Assembly (NCBI RefSeq): GCF_041765605.1
Contig: NZ_CP168900.1
Location: forward strand, 946,001 to 1,010,000
Reading direction: 5' to 3'
DNA length: 64,000 nt
Origin: Listeria monocytogenes
GTDB taxonomy: Bacteria > Bacillota > Bacilli > Lactobacillales > Listeriaceae
Every line of letters begins with the position of its first letter. Position 1 is the stretch's first letter. The notes beneath the pieces were generated by a model. It had not been told where the DNA came from. It made no database searches and was given only the letters and a program-made list of their open reading frames with translations. Of the stretch, positions 35,107 to 43,614 are shown piece after piece. The position numbers and the translations under genes are program-made.

Positions 35107-36324
35107 TCACTTTTTCTGAGAGAAGAGAAATTTATTGCGTCCAGCATCTAGGCCGCAGTATAGCATAATTAGAGTGATACCAACTAAAACATATAAGGTT
35201 GGTTGCCAGCTACCAAGCGCATCATGTAGGGTACCAAATAATATCGGACCGGAAGCAGCGAACAAGTAACCGATAGATTGCGCCATTCCAGATAGATCCG
35301 CTGATTCGGTAGCGCTTGTTGTTCGCAAATTAAAGAACATCATCGACAAACTAAATGACATCCCCGAGCCAATTCCATAGATAATGATAGCGATGGATAA
35401 AATAAGTATGCTACCAGAAGCAAACATAATGCCAAAAATTCCAATCAAAAAGAATAAAATAGAAATCCCAACAAGTACTTGCTGATTTTTCATTCGTCCA
35501 GCGATAATAGGAATAATAAACGTAATCGGCATTACAGCAAACTGCATCAAGGAAAGCATTAAACCACTCGACGTACTAGATAATCCTTGATCTGCTAAAA
35601 TATTTGGTAACCAAGCAATCGAAATATAAAAAATTGCTGACTGGGAACCCATAAATAAAGAAATTTTCCATGCGAGTGGAGATTTCCAAACCGAAGTTGT
35701 AACCAAGTGAGTTGCAATTTTTTCCGTCGAGCGTTGATTATATTTTAGTTGTGGAATCCAAATGACTAGAGCAACGACACCAAGAATCGCCCAGAAAACC
35801 ATACTTCCATGCCAACTAAAGCGGTTGTTCATAGCAATAGGAACCGTTAGCCCAGCTGCAAGCGCCGCACATAAATTCATCGAAATGGAATAAACCCCGG
35901 TCATTAGCCCCAATTTAAATGGAAATTCTTTTTTTATCAAACTTGGTAAAATAACATTTCCGACAGCAATAGCAAGACCAATCATAAACGTTCCAGCAAA
36001 CAAATTAAATTCGCCGCCGAACGGTCGTAGTAAGCTACCAACTACAAGCGTTAACAGTGCTACAAATATTAATACTTCTATACCAAGCGCACGACTTAGC
36101 TTAGAAACAAATGGTGACAGACCTGCAAATGCAAGTAATGGAATCGTTGTAAGTAACCCAGCCATCGTATTAGTTAAATGTAAATCTGACTGGATCATTC
36201 CAAGTAACGGACCAACAGATGTAATCGGTGTCCGTAAGTTCGCTGCAATCAAAATAATGCCTAAAACTAGCATCACCTTACTCGAACGTGTAAGGATTTT
36301 TTTATTGGTTAAATCTGAATTCAT
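35107..36324 (-). CDS. MFS transporter (CynX/NimT family)
   Basis: A 405-residue 12-helix major facilitator of the CynX/NimT branch, which carries cyanate, nitroimidazole-like or other small organic anions. Visible: LIAANLRTPITSVGPLLG at the first helix and the conserved RALGIE loop after helix 2, with a charged central loop near residue 200. The ATG overlaps the GntR stop by four bases (ATGA), so the two genes form one unit, regulator first. Substrate not predictable. I see no convincing minus-strand terminator after it. Confidence 0.87.
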   Translation of the reverse strand: MNSDLTNKKILTRSSKVMLVLGIILIAANLRTPITSVGPLLGMIQSDLHLTNTMAGLLTTIPLLAFAGLSPFVSKLSRALGIEVLIFVALLTLVVGSLLRPFGGEFNLFAGTFMIGLAIAVGNVILPSLIKKEFPFKLGLMTGVYSISMNLCAALAAGLTVPIAMNNRFSWHGSMVFWAILGVVALVIWIPQLKYNQRSTEKIATHLVTTSVWKSPLAWKISLFMGSQSAIFYISIAWLPNILADQGLSSTSSGLMLSLMQFAVMPITFIIPIIAGRMKNQQVLVGISILFFLIGIFGIMFASGSILILSIAIIIYGIGSGMSFSLSMMFFNLRTTSATESADLSGMAQSIGYLFAASGPILFGTLHDALGSWQPTLYVLVGITLIMLYCGLDAGRNKFLFSQKK

Positions 36325-37010
36325 TTCTTTTCTCCATTCTTAGCAGCAATTCGTTTGAAAAGAGTAATATACTCTGTTACTTCATGTGCTGCTTGTTCTT
36401 GATTTCGATTTTCAATAGCTTGAACAAGTGTGGCATGCCCATTATGCTGATTTGCCTCTGGGTTCATTTCCGTTGTACTTGTAATTGAAAACTGTATTTC
36501 TTCTAAAATATTGACATACATATCTAACAACAAATCATTATGAGCTGCCTTGACAATTGTTAAATGAAGGGCAGAATCAGCTTTGACAAAAGCAGGTACA
36601 TCATTTTTTTCAGTCGCTAGTTGGCATTGTTGTCGATATTTTTCCAGCATAGCTAAATCTTCCTCCGTGCGTCGTTCGCAAGCTAGAATAACAGCTTCTC
36701 GATCAAGCGCATGCCGGATTTCAAGGATTTCTTGAACAGTCGATTCGCGAACTCGTTTTTGCATGATAGCATTAAGCTCACTATTATTACGGACAAAAGT
36801 ACCATCGCCTTGTTTTGTCTCCAGCAAACCAATATGAGCTAAGGCGCGGATAGCTTCACGCAGCGTATTACGGCTAATACCAAATTCAGCCATCAAATCC
36901 GCTTCTTTCGGAATGCGCTCACCAATTTTCCACGTACCATTAGTGATTTCTGCCTTTATTTGATCATAAACTTGCTCTGCAAGCGATTTTCGTTCAATTT
37001 TTTCTACCAT
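36321..37010 (-). CDS. GntR family regulator, FadR/FCD subgroup
   Basis: A 229-residue regulator with an N-terminal winged HTH (about 8-72: QVYDQIKAEITNGTWKIGERIP, then FGISRNTLREAIRALAHIGL) and a helical FCD ligand domain (about 85-220) whose metal-binding Asp/His positions include the HLTIVKAAHN region. The start ATG 37010 has AGGAGTG upstream; GTG 37019 lies inside the ribosome site. It is translationally coupled to the MFS gene and likely controls it in response to the transported acid. Confidence 0.88.
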   Translation of the reverse strand: MVEKIERKSLAEQVYDQIKAEITNGTWKIGERIPKEADLMAEFGISRNTLREAIRALAHIGLLETKQGDGTFVRNNSELNAIMQKRVRESTVQEILEIRHALDREAVILACERRTEEDLAMLEKYRQQCQLATEKNDVPAFVKADSALHLTIVKAAHNDLLLDMYVNILEEIQFSITSTTEMNPEANQHNGHATLVQAIENRNQEQAAHEVTEYITLFKRIAAKNGEKK

Positions 37011-37048
37011 ACTTTTCACTCCTTTTTAAAGGTAGGATGATTGGTTCT

Positions 37049-37077
37049 ATTTTACAGAAGAAATGTTTTTTTGTAAA
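37049..37077 (-). promoter_or_regulatory. Promoter of the GntR-MFS unit
   Basis: Minus strand: TTTACA (37077-37072), 17 bases, TAAAAT (37054-37049). Confidence 0.7.
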
Positions 37078-37130
37078 CCTTATTTTGTTAAACTGTGATA
37101 AAATGAAGAAAGAAAAGGGCTGGTGAAAAT

Positions 37131-38177
37131 ATGAATTGGTTAGAGAAACTAAAAGAAAATGACACTGCAAGACGGGTGCTAGTGTTTGTCCTTCTAGGCA
37201 TTGTATTATATTTACTCAGAAGCATGATTGATTTAATTTTACTCACATTCATTTTTGCATTTTTAGTAACACGATTAGAGAATGTTATTTTAAAAAGGGT
37301 GCGCATACCGCGAAAGTTAATCGTTATCGTACTGTATTCATTAGTGGCAATTTTCTTATATGTTGCCATAGTGCATTTTTTACCAATCTTAATTAATCAA
37401 ATTTCTCAATTAGTAGATTCTCTTGTGAAGCTTTACAATAATCCAAGCGATAATACGATTGTGAAGTGGATTGTTGGATTTTTAAAAGAGTCTAACATTC
37501 AAAAATATTTACAAACAGGTGTTGATTTTATTATTGCTTCCCTTTCAGGTATCGGGTCTGTTGGATTATCGTTTTTCCTAGCGTTAATTCTTAGCTTGTT
37601 CTTCTCTTTAGAAAAAGAACGAGTGACTTCTTTTACTGGGCAATTTATGACAAGTAAAGTAGGCTTCATTTTTAAAGAAGCTGCCTTTTTTGGAAAGAAA
37701 TTTGTTTCCACTTTTGGAGTGGTTTTAGAGGCGCAATTAATGATTGCATTAGTGAATACGGTTATTACGACAATCGCGCTCTACTTGATGGATTTTCCGC
37801 AGTTACTTAGTTTATCCATTATGGTGTTTGTTTTGGGATTAATTCCAGTGGCCGGCGTAATTATTTCCTGTATTCCGCTAGTGCTGATAGCTTATTCCGT
37901 TGGCGGATTCCAAGATGTAGTGTACATTTTAATTACCGTAGTCATTGTCCACGCGATTGAAACATATATTTTAAATCCAAAACTAATGTCATCTAAAACG
38001 AATTTACCTGTATTTTATACATTTATTATTTTGATTTTCTCAGAAACATTTTTTGGCGTGTGGGGGCTCATCGTAGGAATACCTGTTTTTGTATTCTTAT
38101 TAGATATTTTAGAAGTGAGAAATGCTGACGACTTGAAAAAACGAACGATATTTGGACGCAAGAAAAAAGTAGATTAA
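37131..38177 (+). CDS. AI-2E family transporter (PerM/YdbI-like membrane protein)
   Basis: A 348-residue polytopic protein of the AI-2 exporter family, with about eight hydrophobic segments. It has the paired N-terminal helices, an amphipathic extracellular region (about 90-140) and a C-terminal half with the motifs GLIPVAGVIISCIPLVLIA and ETYILNPKLMSSK, the latter being the family signature. Family members export AI-2 or run cation antiport; the substrate here is not known. The last codons and stop form one arm of a bidirectional terminator. Confidence 0.88.
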   Translation: MNWLEKLKENDTARRVLVFVLLGIVLYLLRSMIDLILLTFIFAFLVTRLENVILKRVRIPRKLIVIVLYSLVAIFLYVAIVHFLPILINQISQLVDSLVKLYNNPSDNTIVKWIVGFLKESNIQKYLQTGVDFIIASLSGIGSVGLSFFLALILSLFFSLEKERVTSFTGQFMTSKVGFIFKEAAFFGKKFVSTFGVVLEAQLMIALVNTVITTIALYLMDFPQLLSLSIMVFVLGLIPVAGVIISCIPLVLIAYSVGGFQDVVYILITVVIVHAIETYILNPKLMSSKTNLPVFYTFIILIFSETFFGVWGLIVGIPVFVFLLDILEVRNADDLKKRTIFGRKKKVD

Positions 38178-38200
38178 GGCTATTGCTTAATCTACTTTTT
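38164..38200. terminator. Bidirectional terminator containing both convergent stop codons
   Basis: A perfect 15-pair stem, AAAAAGTAGATTAAG (38164-38178) and its complement (38186-38200), with a 7-base loop. Each arm encodes the end of one gene, so both proteins finish in Lys-Val-Asp. Confidence 0.9.
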
Positions 38201-39086
38201 CTATTCCCCATAAAAAGTTAGCTACTTCGGCATCCACATCGGTATTTTCATGGAGTTTACTATGAGCTGCATTCTTACCTGTGAATGTTTTTTCTTCGTA
38301 ACTTGCGGCTTGACCTTCGAAAATGAATTTGCCAGATAAGGCGCTCGCGACAGAAACACTACCATCGCTTTTTGTTCCGTTTAATGTATCACCTGCAATA
38401 TTTAAAACGTGTAAATTAGTAGGGATTTTTTGTTTGTTTTTAATAAATTCGCTATAACGGTCTGAAGCTTGTTTCGGACCAGAATCTGTAAGATCATAAG
38501 CTGTCACACCATCATCACCAATCACTAGTCCGTTAAGCGGAGAGCCAATTAAGACAAGTTTTTCGAGAACAGGATAGGCTTTGTCACTACCGACTTTTTC
38601 GATATAGCTCGTTAAACTAACGCCACCCATGGAATGTCCCACAGCATAAACTTTTTCAATATGATAATTGTTTTTTAGCTCTTTCATTACATTTTGAATC
38701 CACTGTGCTTGATTGACCATCGAGCTTTTATTATCTTCAAAAATGACTTGAATAGAAGGATTGTGACTGAATTTATCGTAGTCTCCTTCCGTGCTTACAG
38801 TTCCATCGGCAGCTACAGTCATAACAAGCGATTTTGTTATGTCTCCGTCTTCAGCAAGACGATTAATCATACCGCCGAATGAATTGGCTGTTCCAGAATA
38901 TCCATGAACAAATAGGGTCGGAACGGCAATTTCTGAAACAGGTTTTTTAGCTTTTTCCGTTGTTTTATTTGCTGTTGCAGTAGGTTCTTTAGCTGTCTTT
39001 TTAGTAGGTTCAAATTGAAGGAAAATTATCCAGAAGCCAGCAATTATAATAGCTAATGCGATAATTAAAATAATCATTTTTTTCAT
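38187..39086 (-). CDS. DUF915 family alpha/beta hydrolase, second of two tandem paralogues
   Basis: A 299-residue surface or membrane-anchored hydrolase: N-terminal signal/anchor helix (about 3-24), then an alpha/beta fold with TLFVHGYSGT (oxyanion region), the nucleophile elbow AVGHSMGGVS and late residues AHSKLHEN. The start is ATG 39086, nine bases after AAAGG; ATG 39095 is too close to that site. Downstream of a related gene by 20 bases. Esterase or lipase activity is expected; substrate unknown. Confidence 0.85.
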   Translation of the reverse strand: MKKMIILIIALAIIIAGFWIIFLQFEPTKKTAKEPTATANKTTEKAKKPVSEIAVPTLFVHGYSGTANSFGGMINRLAEDGDITKSLVMTVAADGTVSTEGDYDKFSHNPSIQVIFEDNKSSMVNQAQWIQNVMKELKNNYHIEKVYAVGHSMGGVSLTSYIEKVGSDKAYPVLEKLVLIGSPLNGLVIGDDGVTAYDLTDSGPKQASDRYSEFIKNKQKIPTNLHVLNIAGDTLNGTKSDGSVSVASALSGKFIFEGQAASYEEKTFTGKNAAHSKLHENTDVDAEVANFLWGIEKVD

Positions 39087-39106
39087 TCGAAACATCCTTT
39101 AATCGT

Positions 39107-39928
39107 TTATTTCTCGCCCCATAAAAATTGGCCAACATACTTATCCACAACAGTAGATTCGTGCATACTACTATGAGTAGCTTGTGGTCCTTTAATGACA
39201 TGTGTCGTCACTTTTTGATGGGCAAATAATTTTTCACCGTATAAAACACTATCTAATTTCACTTCACCATCACTATTTGAACCATCTTCCAAATTACCAC
39301 CGATAATCATAATTTCTGTATTACTTGGCAAAACTTTCGCCATTTTTTCGGCGAATTTAGCATGAACATTATTTGCGTTTTTAATATCGACTTGCTGATC
39401 GCCATTCACGTATTCTTCCGGATAAAATGGAACGGCAAGAAAGACAATTTTATTTACTTGAGGATAGGACTTGTTTTTTTCATAACTAGCTAAATATGAA
39501 ACCCAAGCGCCACCACCCATGGAATGACCCACTGCATTGAATTTTTTAATGGCATAGTTCTGTTGTAAATAAGACATTACTTTTTTTGTCCACATAGATT
39601 GTTGGGGCAGTGTTGCTCGATTATCTTCAAAAACAATATTGATAAGTGGATTTTTTTCCTTTTTATTATAAGTTCCAGTAGTAGAAATTTTTCCGTCTGG
39701 GCTTACATTTACCGTTAATGACTCTGTACCCCAGTGATACTTTTGGTCAAAGCGGCGTATCATTCCGTGAAGCGAGCGATCTGTCCCGCGGTAACCATGA
39801 ATAAAAATGGTTGGAATGGAATCATTGGCTGCTTTTGGATAAGTCGTGTTAATGGATAGTAAAATAAAAATAGCTCCAACTAAACAACCCAATGGTAAGA
39901 TAATGGAGAAGAACACGCGCTTTAGCAT
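39107..39928 (-). CDS. DUF915 family alpha/beta hydrolase, first of two tandem paralogues
   Basis: A 273-residue paralogue of the next gene: N-terminal anchor helix (about 5-25), IFIHGYRGT, nucleophile elbow AVGHSMGGGA, and the histidine region ATHSSMHEST. By eye the two copies share the fold motifs but are only moderately similar, so this is an old duplication. The ATG follows AAAGGGGCG. The two genes form an operon, and a -10 TATAAT (39968-39963, minus strand) precedes it without a clear -35. Confidence 0.85.
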   Translation of the reverse strand: MLKRVFFSIILPLGCLVGAIFILLSINTTYPKAANDSIPTIFIHGYRGTDRSLHGMIRRFDQKYHWGTESLTVNVSPDGKISTTGTYNKKEKNPLINIVFEDNRATLPQQSMWTKKVMSYLQQNYAIKKFNAVGHSMGGGAWVSYLASYEKNKSYPQVNKIVFLAVPFYPEEYVNGDQQVDIKNANNVHAKFAEKMAKVLPSNTEIMIIGGNLEDGSNSDGEVKLDSVLYGEKLFAHQKVTTHVIKGPQATHSSMHESTVVDKYVGQFLWGEK

Positions 39929-40022
39929 TATTGTACGCCCCTTTAAAATTCGTTATGAACAAATTATACATTTTTTTAAAGGAAAACGCACGATTGGTCC
40001 ACTTTTTCTACTAATTTAATAG

Positions 40023-40051
40023 TTTATTCTCGTGAACACATATAGTATACT
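40023..40051 (+). promoter_or_regulatory. Promoter of the DUF4064-like gene
   Basis: TTTATT (40023-40028), 17 bases, TATACT (40046-40051). Confidence 0.5.
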
Positions 40052-40085
40052 GGAAAAATAAGCGAAGAAACGGAGGCATATTCAC

Positions 40086-40544
40086 ATGATTAAACGAACT
40101 GGTGAGATAGTACTCGCTATTATTGGTCTTATTTTAAGTGTACTCGCACAGGCATTTATTGCTGTTATAGGTCTATTAATGATAAGTGGTTCAAAAGGTA
40201 AAGAAGGTTTAACAACATTCTACAACAATTACTACAAAACAATGACAGAATGGGAAATTCCCAAAAAAGAGATTCCCGATCCCGACCGTGTACTAGATTT
40301 TGTGCAAACATTGTCTTGGACGGCATTAACAGGGGGCTTAATTACGCTCGTTCTTGGTGGGTTTGGTATTTACTACATACTAAAAAATAAAAAACCAGCT
40401 TTTGCCGGATACTTATTTTTAGCAGCGGGTATTGTATCGTTACTTTCTACAGCACTCATTAGTTTTATTCCTGCTTTACTATTGTTAGTTGCAGCAATAC
40501 TTTGTTTTGTTCGTAAACCAAAAAGTACTTTTTCTGGATTATAA
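40086..40544 (+). CDS. DUF4064-like four-helix membrane protein
   Basis: A 152-residue membrane protein with four hydrophobic segments (about 8-32, 75-97, 105-122, 124-143) and a polar extracytoplasmic loop between the first two. The N-terminus MIKRTGEIVLAIIGLILS and the plan match DUF4064 proteins of Firmicutes, whose role is unknown. The ATG follows CGGAGG. It stands alone between its own promoter and terminator. Confidence 0.75.
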   Translation: MIKRTGEIVLAIIGLILSVLAQAFIAVIGLLMISGSKGKEGLTTFYNNYYKTMTEWEIPKKEIPDPDRVLDFVQTLSWTALTGGLITLVLGGFGIYYILKNKKPAFAGYLFLAAGIVSLLSTALISFIPALLLLVAAILCFVRKPKSTFSGL

Positions 40545-40553
40545 TTTTCGTGG

Positions 40554-40590
40554 CGAGTTTGAATTTTTTCAAACTCGTTTTTGTTTTATT
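40554..40590 (+). terminator. Terminator of the DUF4064-like gene
   Basis: CGAGTTTGAA / TTCAAACTCG, 10 pairs with a TTTT loop, followed by TTTTTGTTTT. Confidence 0.85.
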
Positions 40591-40608
40591 TCTCCTTTTT
40601 TAGGGAAT
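40583..40608 (+). promoter_or_regulatory. SigB-type promoter of the 77-residue membrane protein gene
   Basis: GTTTTA (40583-40588), 14 bases, GGGAAT (40603-40608), a near-perfect SigB site that overlaps the tail of the preceding terminator. Confidence 0.7.
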
Positions 40609-40640
40609 AAAATAGTGGATTTCAAGAGGAGGTTGATAGT

Positions 40641-40874
40641 ATGAAAAATAAAGTAGGAATTATTGCCGGAGCAGTGGGAGCCGTCGCTGGGGTTATAGCC
40701 TGTGCAGCAATATATGTGGTGAAAAAGCAACAGCCGCCTACCCCTTTTGATGAGGTAAACGATATTCGGACGCGTTACGCTGACAAAGAAATTTCAGAAA
40801 CAGAGCTGGAAGAAAACAACATGATTTCAGAAGGTGGCGTTTCATCTATTCAATATGAAGAAAAAGTAAAATAA
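40641..40874 (+). CDS. Small single-span membrane protein, function unknown
   Basis: A 77-residue protein with one N-terminal membrane helix (about 4-27, Ala/Gly/Val rich, GAVGAVAGVIACAA) and an acidic polar tail of about 45 residues (EISETELEENN). I do not recognise a named domain. The ATG follows GAGGAGG. The SigB-type promoter makes it a general-stress gene candidate. Monocistronic, with a terminator after it. Confidence 0.7.
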   Translation: MKNKVGIIAGAVGAVAGVIACAAIYVVKKQQPPTPFDEVNDIRTRYADKEISETELEENNMISEGGVSSIQYEEKVK

Positions 40875-40882
40875 TGAAAATG

Positions 40883-40925
40883 CAGTTTGTGTCTTGTTTT
40901 AAGCGAGAACAAGCTGTTTTTTTGT
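40883..40925 (+). terminator. Terminator of the small membrane protein gene
   Basis: CAGTTTGT pairs with ACAAGCTG (one G-U) around a larger loop, followed by seven T. The rest of the gap to 41102 holds an extended -10 TGT-TATCCT near 40958 and a small hairpin TGTAG/CTACA near 40990-41012, either of which may belong to the LiaI-like leader. Confidence 0.6.
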
Positions 40926-41102
40926 TTGGAAAACACTGCTTATTGTAATAGATATGTGTTATCCTTTAGTTAGACAATAGGACTCAAGTTGTAGGTGAAT
41001 TTCCTTCTACAGTGGGTTCTTATACTTGATACATAGCGTTATGATAGGTACAGTAATAAAAGAAAATATATCAGCTACATTTGGAAGTTAGGAGGTAGGC
41101 GT

Positions 41103-41417
41103 ATGAGAGCAATATTGATTGGCGTATTAATAATTTTACTAATTGCGATGATACTTATAGTCTTATTGCCAGCGATACTAGCAACAATTGGTGCAGTGCT
41201 CGGCTTTTGGTCACTTAAGAAACTACTTGAAGCAAGGTCCGTAGGTGAAAAAGTTATTTATGGAGTTCTAATTGGCGTTGGTGCCTTAATAATTCTAGCT
41301 AACTTAAAAGGAATTCTGGTTGTTGTAATTATCGGAGCAATCATTTACTTCCTAACTAGAAATAAAAATAAACCAAGAAAAAACGATGATGTATTCGACT
41401 ACCCATACAATAAATAA
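41103..41417 (+). CDS. LiaI-like small membrane protein
   Basis: A 104-residue protein with three hydrophobic segments (about 4-36, 51-65, 69-86) and a basic-acidic C-terminal tail. It precedes a PspA/LiaH-type coiled-coil gene by 15 bases, the same pairing as liaI-liaH in Bacillus, where LiaI anchors LiaH at the membrane during envelope stress. I recall that this Listeria pair responds to LiaSR. I could not confirm a LiaR box in the leader. The ATG follows GGAGGTAGGC. Confidence 0.75.
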   Translation: MRAILIGVLIILLIAMILIVLLPAILATIGAVLGFWSLKKLLEARSVGEKVIYGVLIGVGALIILANLKGILVVVIIGAIIYFLTRNKNKPRKNDDVFDYPYNK

Positions 41418-41432
41418 TTGGAGGAGAAAAAA

Positions 41433-42278
41433 ATGGCAAACCTTTTTGAAAAAATGAAACAATGGAATAAAGAAGTTAGTGAAAAAATCGAGAAACGTGA
41501 AGAAAAACGTCGTAATTCAGTAAGTTACTATATGGATAAAACAAAACAAGAAATGAAAGACGCTGAACGTATGGTAGAAAAACAACGCGAACTAAAATCT
41601 CTTTTCTACAAAGAATATAAAGAAATGGAAGTTTATGTTGAAAAACGCCGTCACCAAGCAGAAATTGCTAAAGAAGCTGGTGAAACAAAACTTGCTGATT
41701 TCGCTTTAGAAGAAGTGGCTCAATATGAAGAACAATTAGAAGCTACGAAAGGACACTACGACCAAGCGTCCGAACAACTGGAAAAATTAGAACTACGCAT
41801 GCACGAAATGCGCTTAAAATGGAAAAATCTTAAAACACAACATTTAGCTGAAATGGCTGAAAAAAATGCGACAGAAACTTCCGAAAAAATGGACAAAGTT
41901 ATCCATGATATGAGCTGGGGTAGTGTTAGTGACTATCATGAAGCACAAAAACAACGCGATTTAGCGGAAGAAGCAGAAAAGAAAGCGGATATGAGTAAAG
42001 AACTTTCTCAATCCTTTGATGATCTAATGGACGAACTAGAAAAGAAAACTAAGAAAAGCAAAGAAATCATCAAAGATAAAGCACAAAACTTTACAACAAT
42101 GGTAGATGAAATTATTGAACGTGAAAAACAAAATTTCAAAAAACCAGAAAAAGCTTCTATAGAAGACCAATTAAATGAACTTGAAAAAGAAGCAGCAAAA
42201 GAAAAACCAAAAGAAGAAAAAGAAGTATTAATTCCAGAATTAGAGAAAAAAGAAGAAGAAAACGAAACAGATAAATAA
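41433..42278 (+). CDS. PspA/LiaH family coiled-coil protein
   Basis: A 281-residue, almost wholly helical, highly charged cytoplasmic protein. Residues about 1-200 match the PspA/IM30/LiaH rod (for example KRRHQAEIAKEAGETKLADF, close to LiaH), which assembles on the inner membrane face to counter envelope damage. The last 80 or so residues are an extra Lys/Glu-rich tail, probably disordered, that makes it longer than LiaH (about 225). The start ATG 41433 follows GGAGGAG; TTG 41418 lies inside that site. Confidence 0.82.
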   Translation: MANLFEKMKQWNKEVSEKIEKREEKRRNSVSYYMDKTKQEMKDAERMVEKQRELKSLFYKEYKEMEVYVEKRRHQAEIAKEAGETKLADFALEEVAQYEEQLEATKGHYDQASEQLEKLELRMHEMRLKWKNLKTQHLAEMAEKNATETSEKMDKVIHDMSWGSVSDYHEAQKQRDLAEEAEKKADMSKELSQSFDDLMDELEKKTKKSKEIIKDKAQNFTTMVDEIIEREKQNFKKPEKASIEDQLNELEKEAAKEKPKEEKEVLIPELEKKEEENETDK

Positions 42279-42286
42279 AAGTAACG

Positions 42287-42317
42287 AGCGCAGAATAATC
42301 ATTCTGCGCTTTTTTTA
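42287..42317 (+). terminator. First terminator of the LiaIH-like operon
   Basis: AGCGCAGAAT / ATTCTGCGCT, 10 perfect pairs, AATC loop, seven T. Confidence 0.9.
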
Positions 42318-42326
42318 TAACGAAAT

Positions 42327-42359
42327 GCTACGGGCCTTTTAAATGCTCGTGGCTTTTTT
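42327..42359 (+). terminator. Second, back-up terminator after LiaIH
   Basis: GCTACGGGC / GCTCGTGGC (two G-U pairs) followed by six T, ten bases after the first terminator. Confidence 0.7.
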
Positions 42360-42360
42360 G

Positions 42361-42384
42361 GTTATTTTACTTTTTTTCGGGTAA
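42361..42384 (+). promoter_or_regulatory. Possible SigB-type promoter upstream of nagA
   Basis: GTTATT (42361-42366), 12 bases, GGGTAA (42379-42384). The spacing is short; a weak candidate. Confidence 0.3.
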
Positions 42385-42399
42385 ATAGGAAAAGATAAG

Positions 42400-42444
42400 T
42401 TGCATTTTAATAGATACATGCTATAATAATTGGTATAGACCGAT
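42400..42444 (+). promoter_or_regulatory. nag promoter and NagR (dre-type) operator
   Basis: TTGCAT (42400-42405), 16 bases, TATAAT (42422-42427), with TGC before the -10. Directly downstream, ATTGGTATAGACCGAT (42429-42444) is a near-palindrome of the DasR/NagR operator type (ATTGGTCTAGACCAAT) and would block initiation when bound by the GntR protein encoded third in the operon. Confidence 0.8.
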
Positions 42445-42465
42445 TTAACGAGGAGGCAATACGTA

Positions 42466-43599
42466 ATGACTAATAAAGTAATTACTAACGCTACAATTTA
42501 TACTGGTAAAGGTGTTCTAGAAAATGCTTTCGTACGTTTTGATAAACAAATTTTAGAAGTTGGTTCGATGGCTGATTTCCAAGCGGACAAAGCAGAAGAA
42601 GTAATCGATGCAAAAGGACAAAAACTTGTTCCAGGTTTCATTGATGTTCATTCCCACGGTGGTTATAGTTTTGACGCAATGGATGCAGATCCAGAAGCGC
42701 TTAGAAAACAAGTGAACGGAATGTTAAATGAAGGGATTACTACTTACTTCCCAACAACGATGACACAATCACATGAAAATATTGAAAAAGCTTTAAAAGT
42801 TATCAATGAAGTCGCTCAAACAGAACCTGTTATTGGCGGGATTCATTTGGAAGGTCCATTTGTTTCTAAAGTCTTTAAAGGCGCACAACCAGAAGAATAT
42901 ATTCAAGCACCTGACTTAGAACTTTTCAAAAAATGGTTTGATATTTCTGGTGGTTTAATTAAATTAGTCACCTATGCACCAGAACACGATACTTCAGCTG
43001 ATTTTGAAAATTTGTGTTTTGAACTAGGAGTTGTTCCAAGTATTGGTCACTCTAATGATGTGCGCGAACATTTGAAAACAAGTAAAGCGACACATGCGAC
43101 ACATTTATATAACGCATGTCACCGCATGACACACCGCGAACCAGGCGTTCCAGGTCATGTTTTACTAGAACGCGGTATTAATGCAGAATTAATCGTTGAT
43201 GGTATTCACGTTCATCCTGATATGGTGAAATTAGCCTATCAAATGAAAGGACCAGAACATTTATGTATTATTACTGATTCGATGCGAGCAAAAGGTATGC
43301 CAGAAGGAAAATCTGAACTTGGCGGCCAAACAGTTATCGTGAAAGATAAACAAGCTCGTTTAGAAGATGGAACATTAGCCGGAAGCGTACTTACTTACGA
43401 CGATGGTTTCCGCAACATGATTAAATTTACAGGATGCTCGGTAGAAGAAGCAGTTCTTATGTCTTCTGGAAACCAAGCACGCGAATTTAATTTAACACAA
43501 AAAGGCGCAATCCAAGCTGGTAAGGATGCAGATTTCAACTTACTAGACGAAGATTTACACATTACAGCAACTTATTCATTCGGAAAAAAACATTCTTGA
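42466..43599 (+). CDS. nagA: N-acetylglucosamine-6-phosphate deacetylase NagA
   Basis: Deacetylates GlcNAc-6-phosphate to glucosamine-6-phosphate. The 377-residue amidohydrolase barrel shows DVHSHGGYSFD (metal HxH), GGIHLEGPFV (metal Glu), IGHSN and THLYNAC (His ligands), and ITDSMRAKG with the catalytic Asp. Normal length. The ATG follows CGAGGAGG. First gene of nagA-nagB-nagR, 15 bases before nagB; it feeds amino sugars from chitin, host glycans or cell-wall recycling into glycolysis. Confidence 0.96.
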   Translation: MTNKVITNATIYTGKGVLENAFVRFDKQILEVGSMADFQADKAEEVIDAKGQKLVPGFIDVHSHGGYSFDAMDADPEALRKQVNGMLNEGITTYFPTTMTQSHENIEKALKVINEVAQTEPVIGGIHLEGPFVSKVFKGAQPEEYIQAPDLELFKKWFDISGGLIKLVTYAPEHDTSADFENLCFELGVVPSIGHSNDVREHLKTSKATHATHLYNACHRMTHREPGVPGHVLLERGINAELIVDGIHVHPDMVKLAYQMKGPEHLCIITDSMRAKGMPEGKSELGGQTVIVKDKQARLEDGTLAGSVLTYDDGFRNMIKFTGCSVEEAVLMSSGNQAREFNLTQKGAIQAGKDADFNLLDEDLHITATYSFGKKHS

Positions 43600-43614
43600 G
43601 AGGAAGATAATAAA

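Noticed and set aside
40874-40948. 24-codon frame starting ATGAAAATG after the small membrane protein gene
   Set aside because: It runs through the terminator hairpin and has no ribosome site.
40940-41100. LiaR box in the LiaI leader
   Set aside because: TTAGAC..GGACTCAA near 40972-40990 is only loosely symmetrical and I cannot match it to a consensus I trust.
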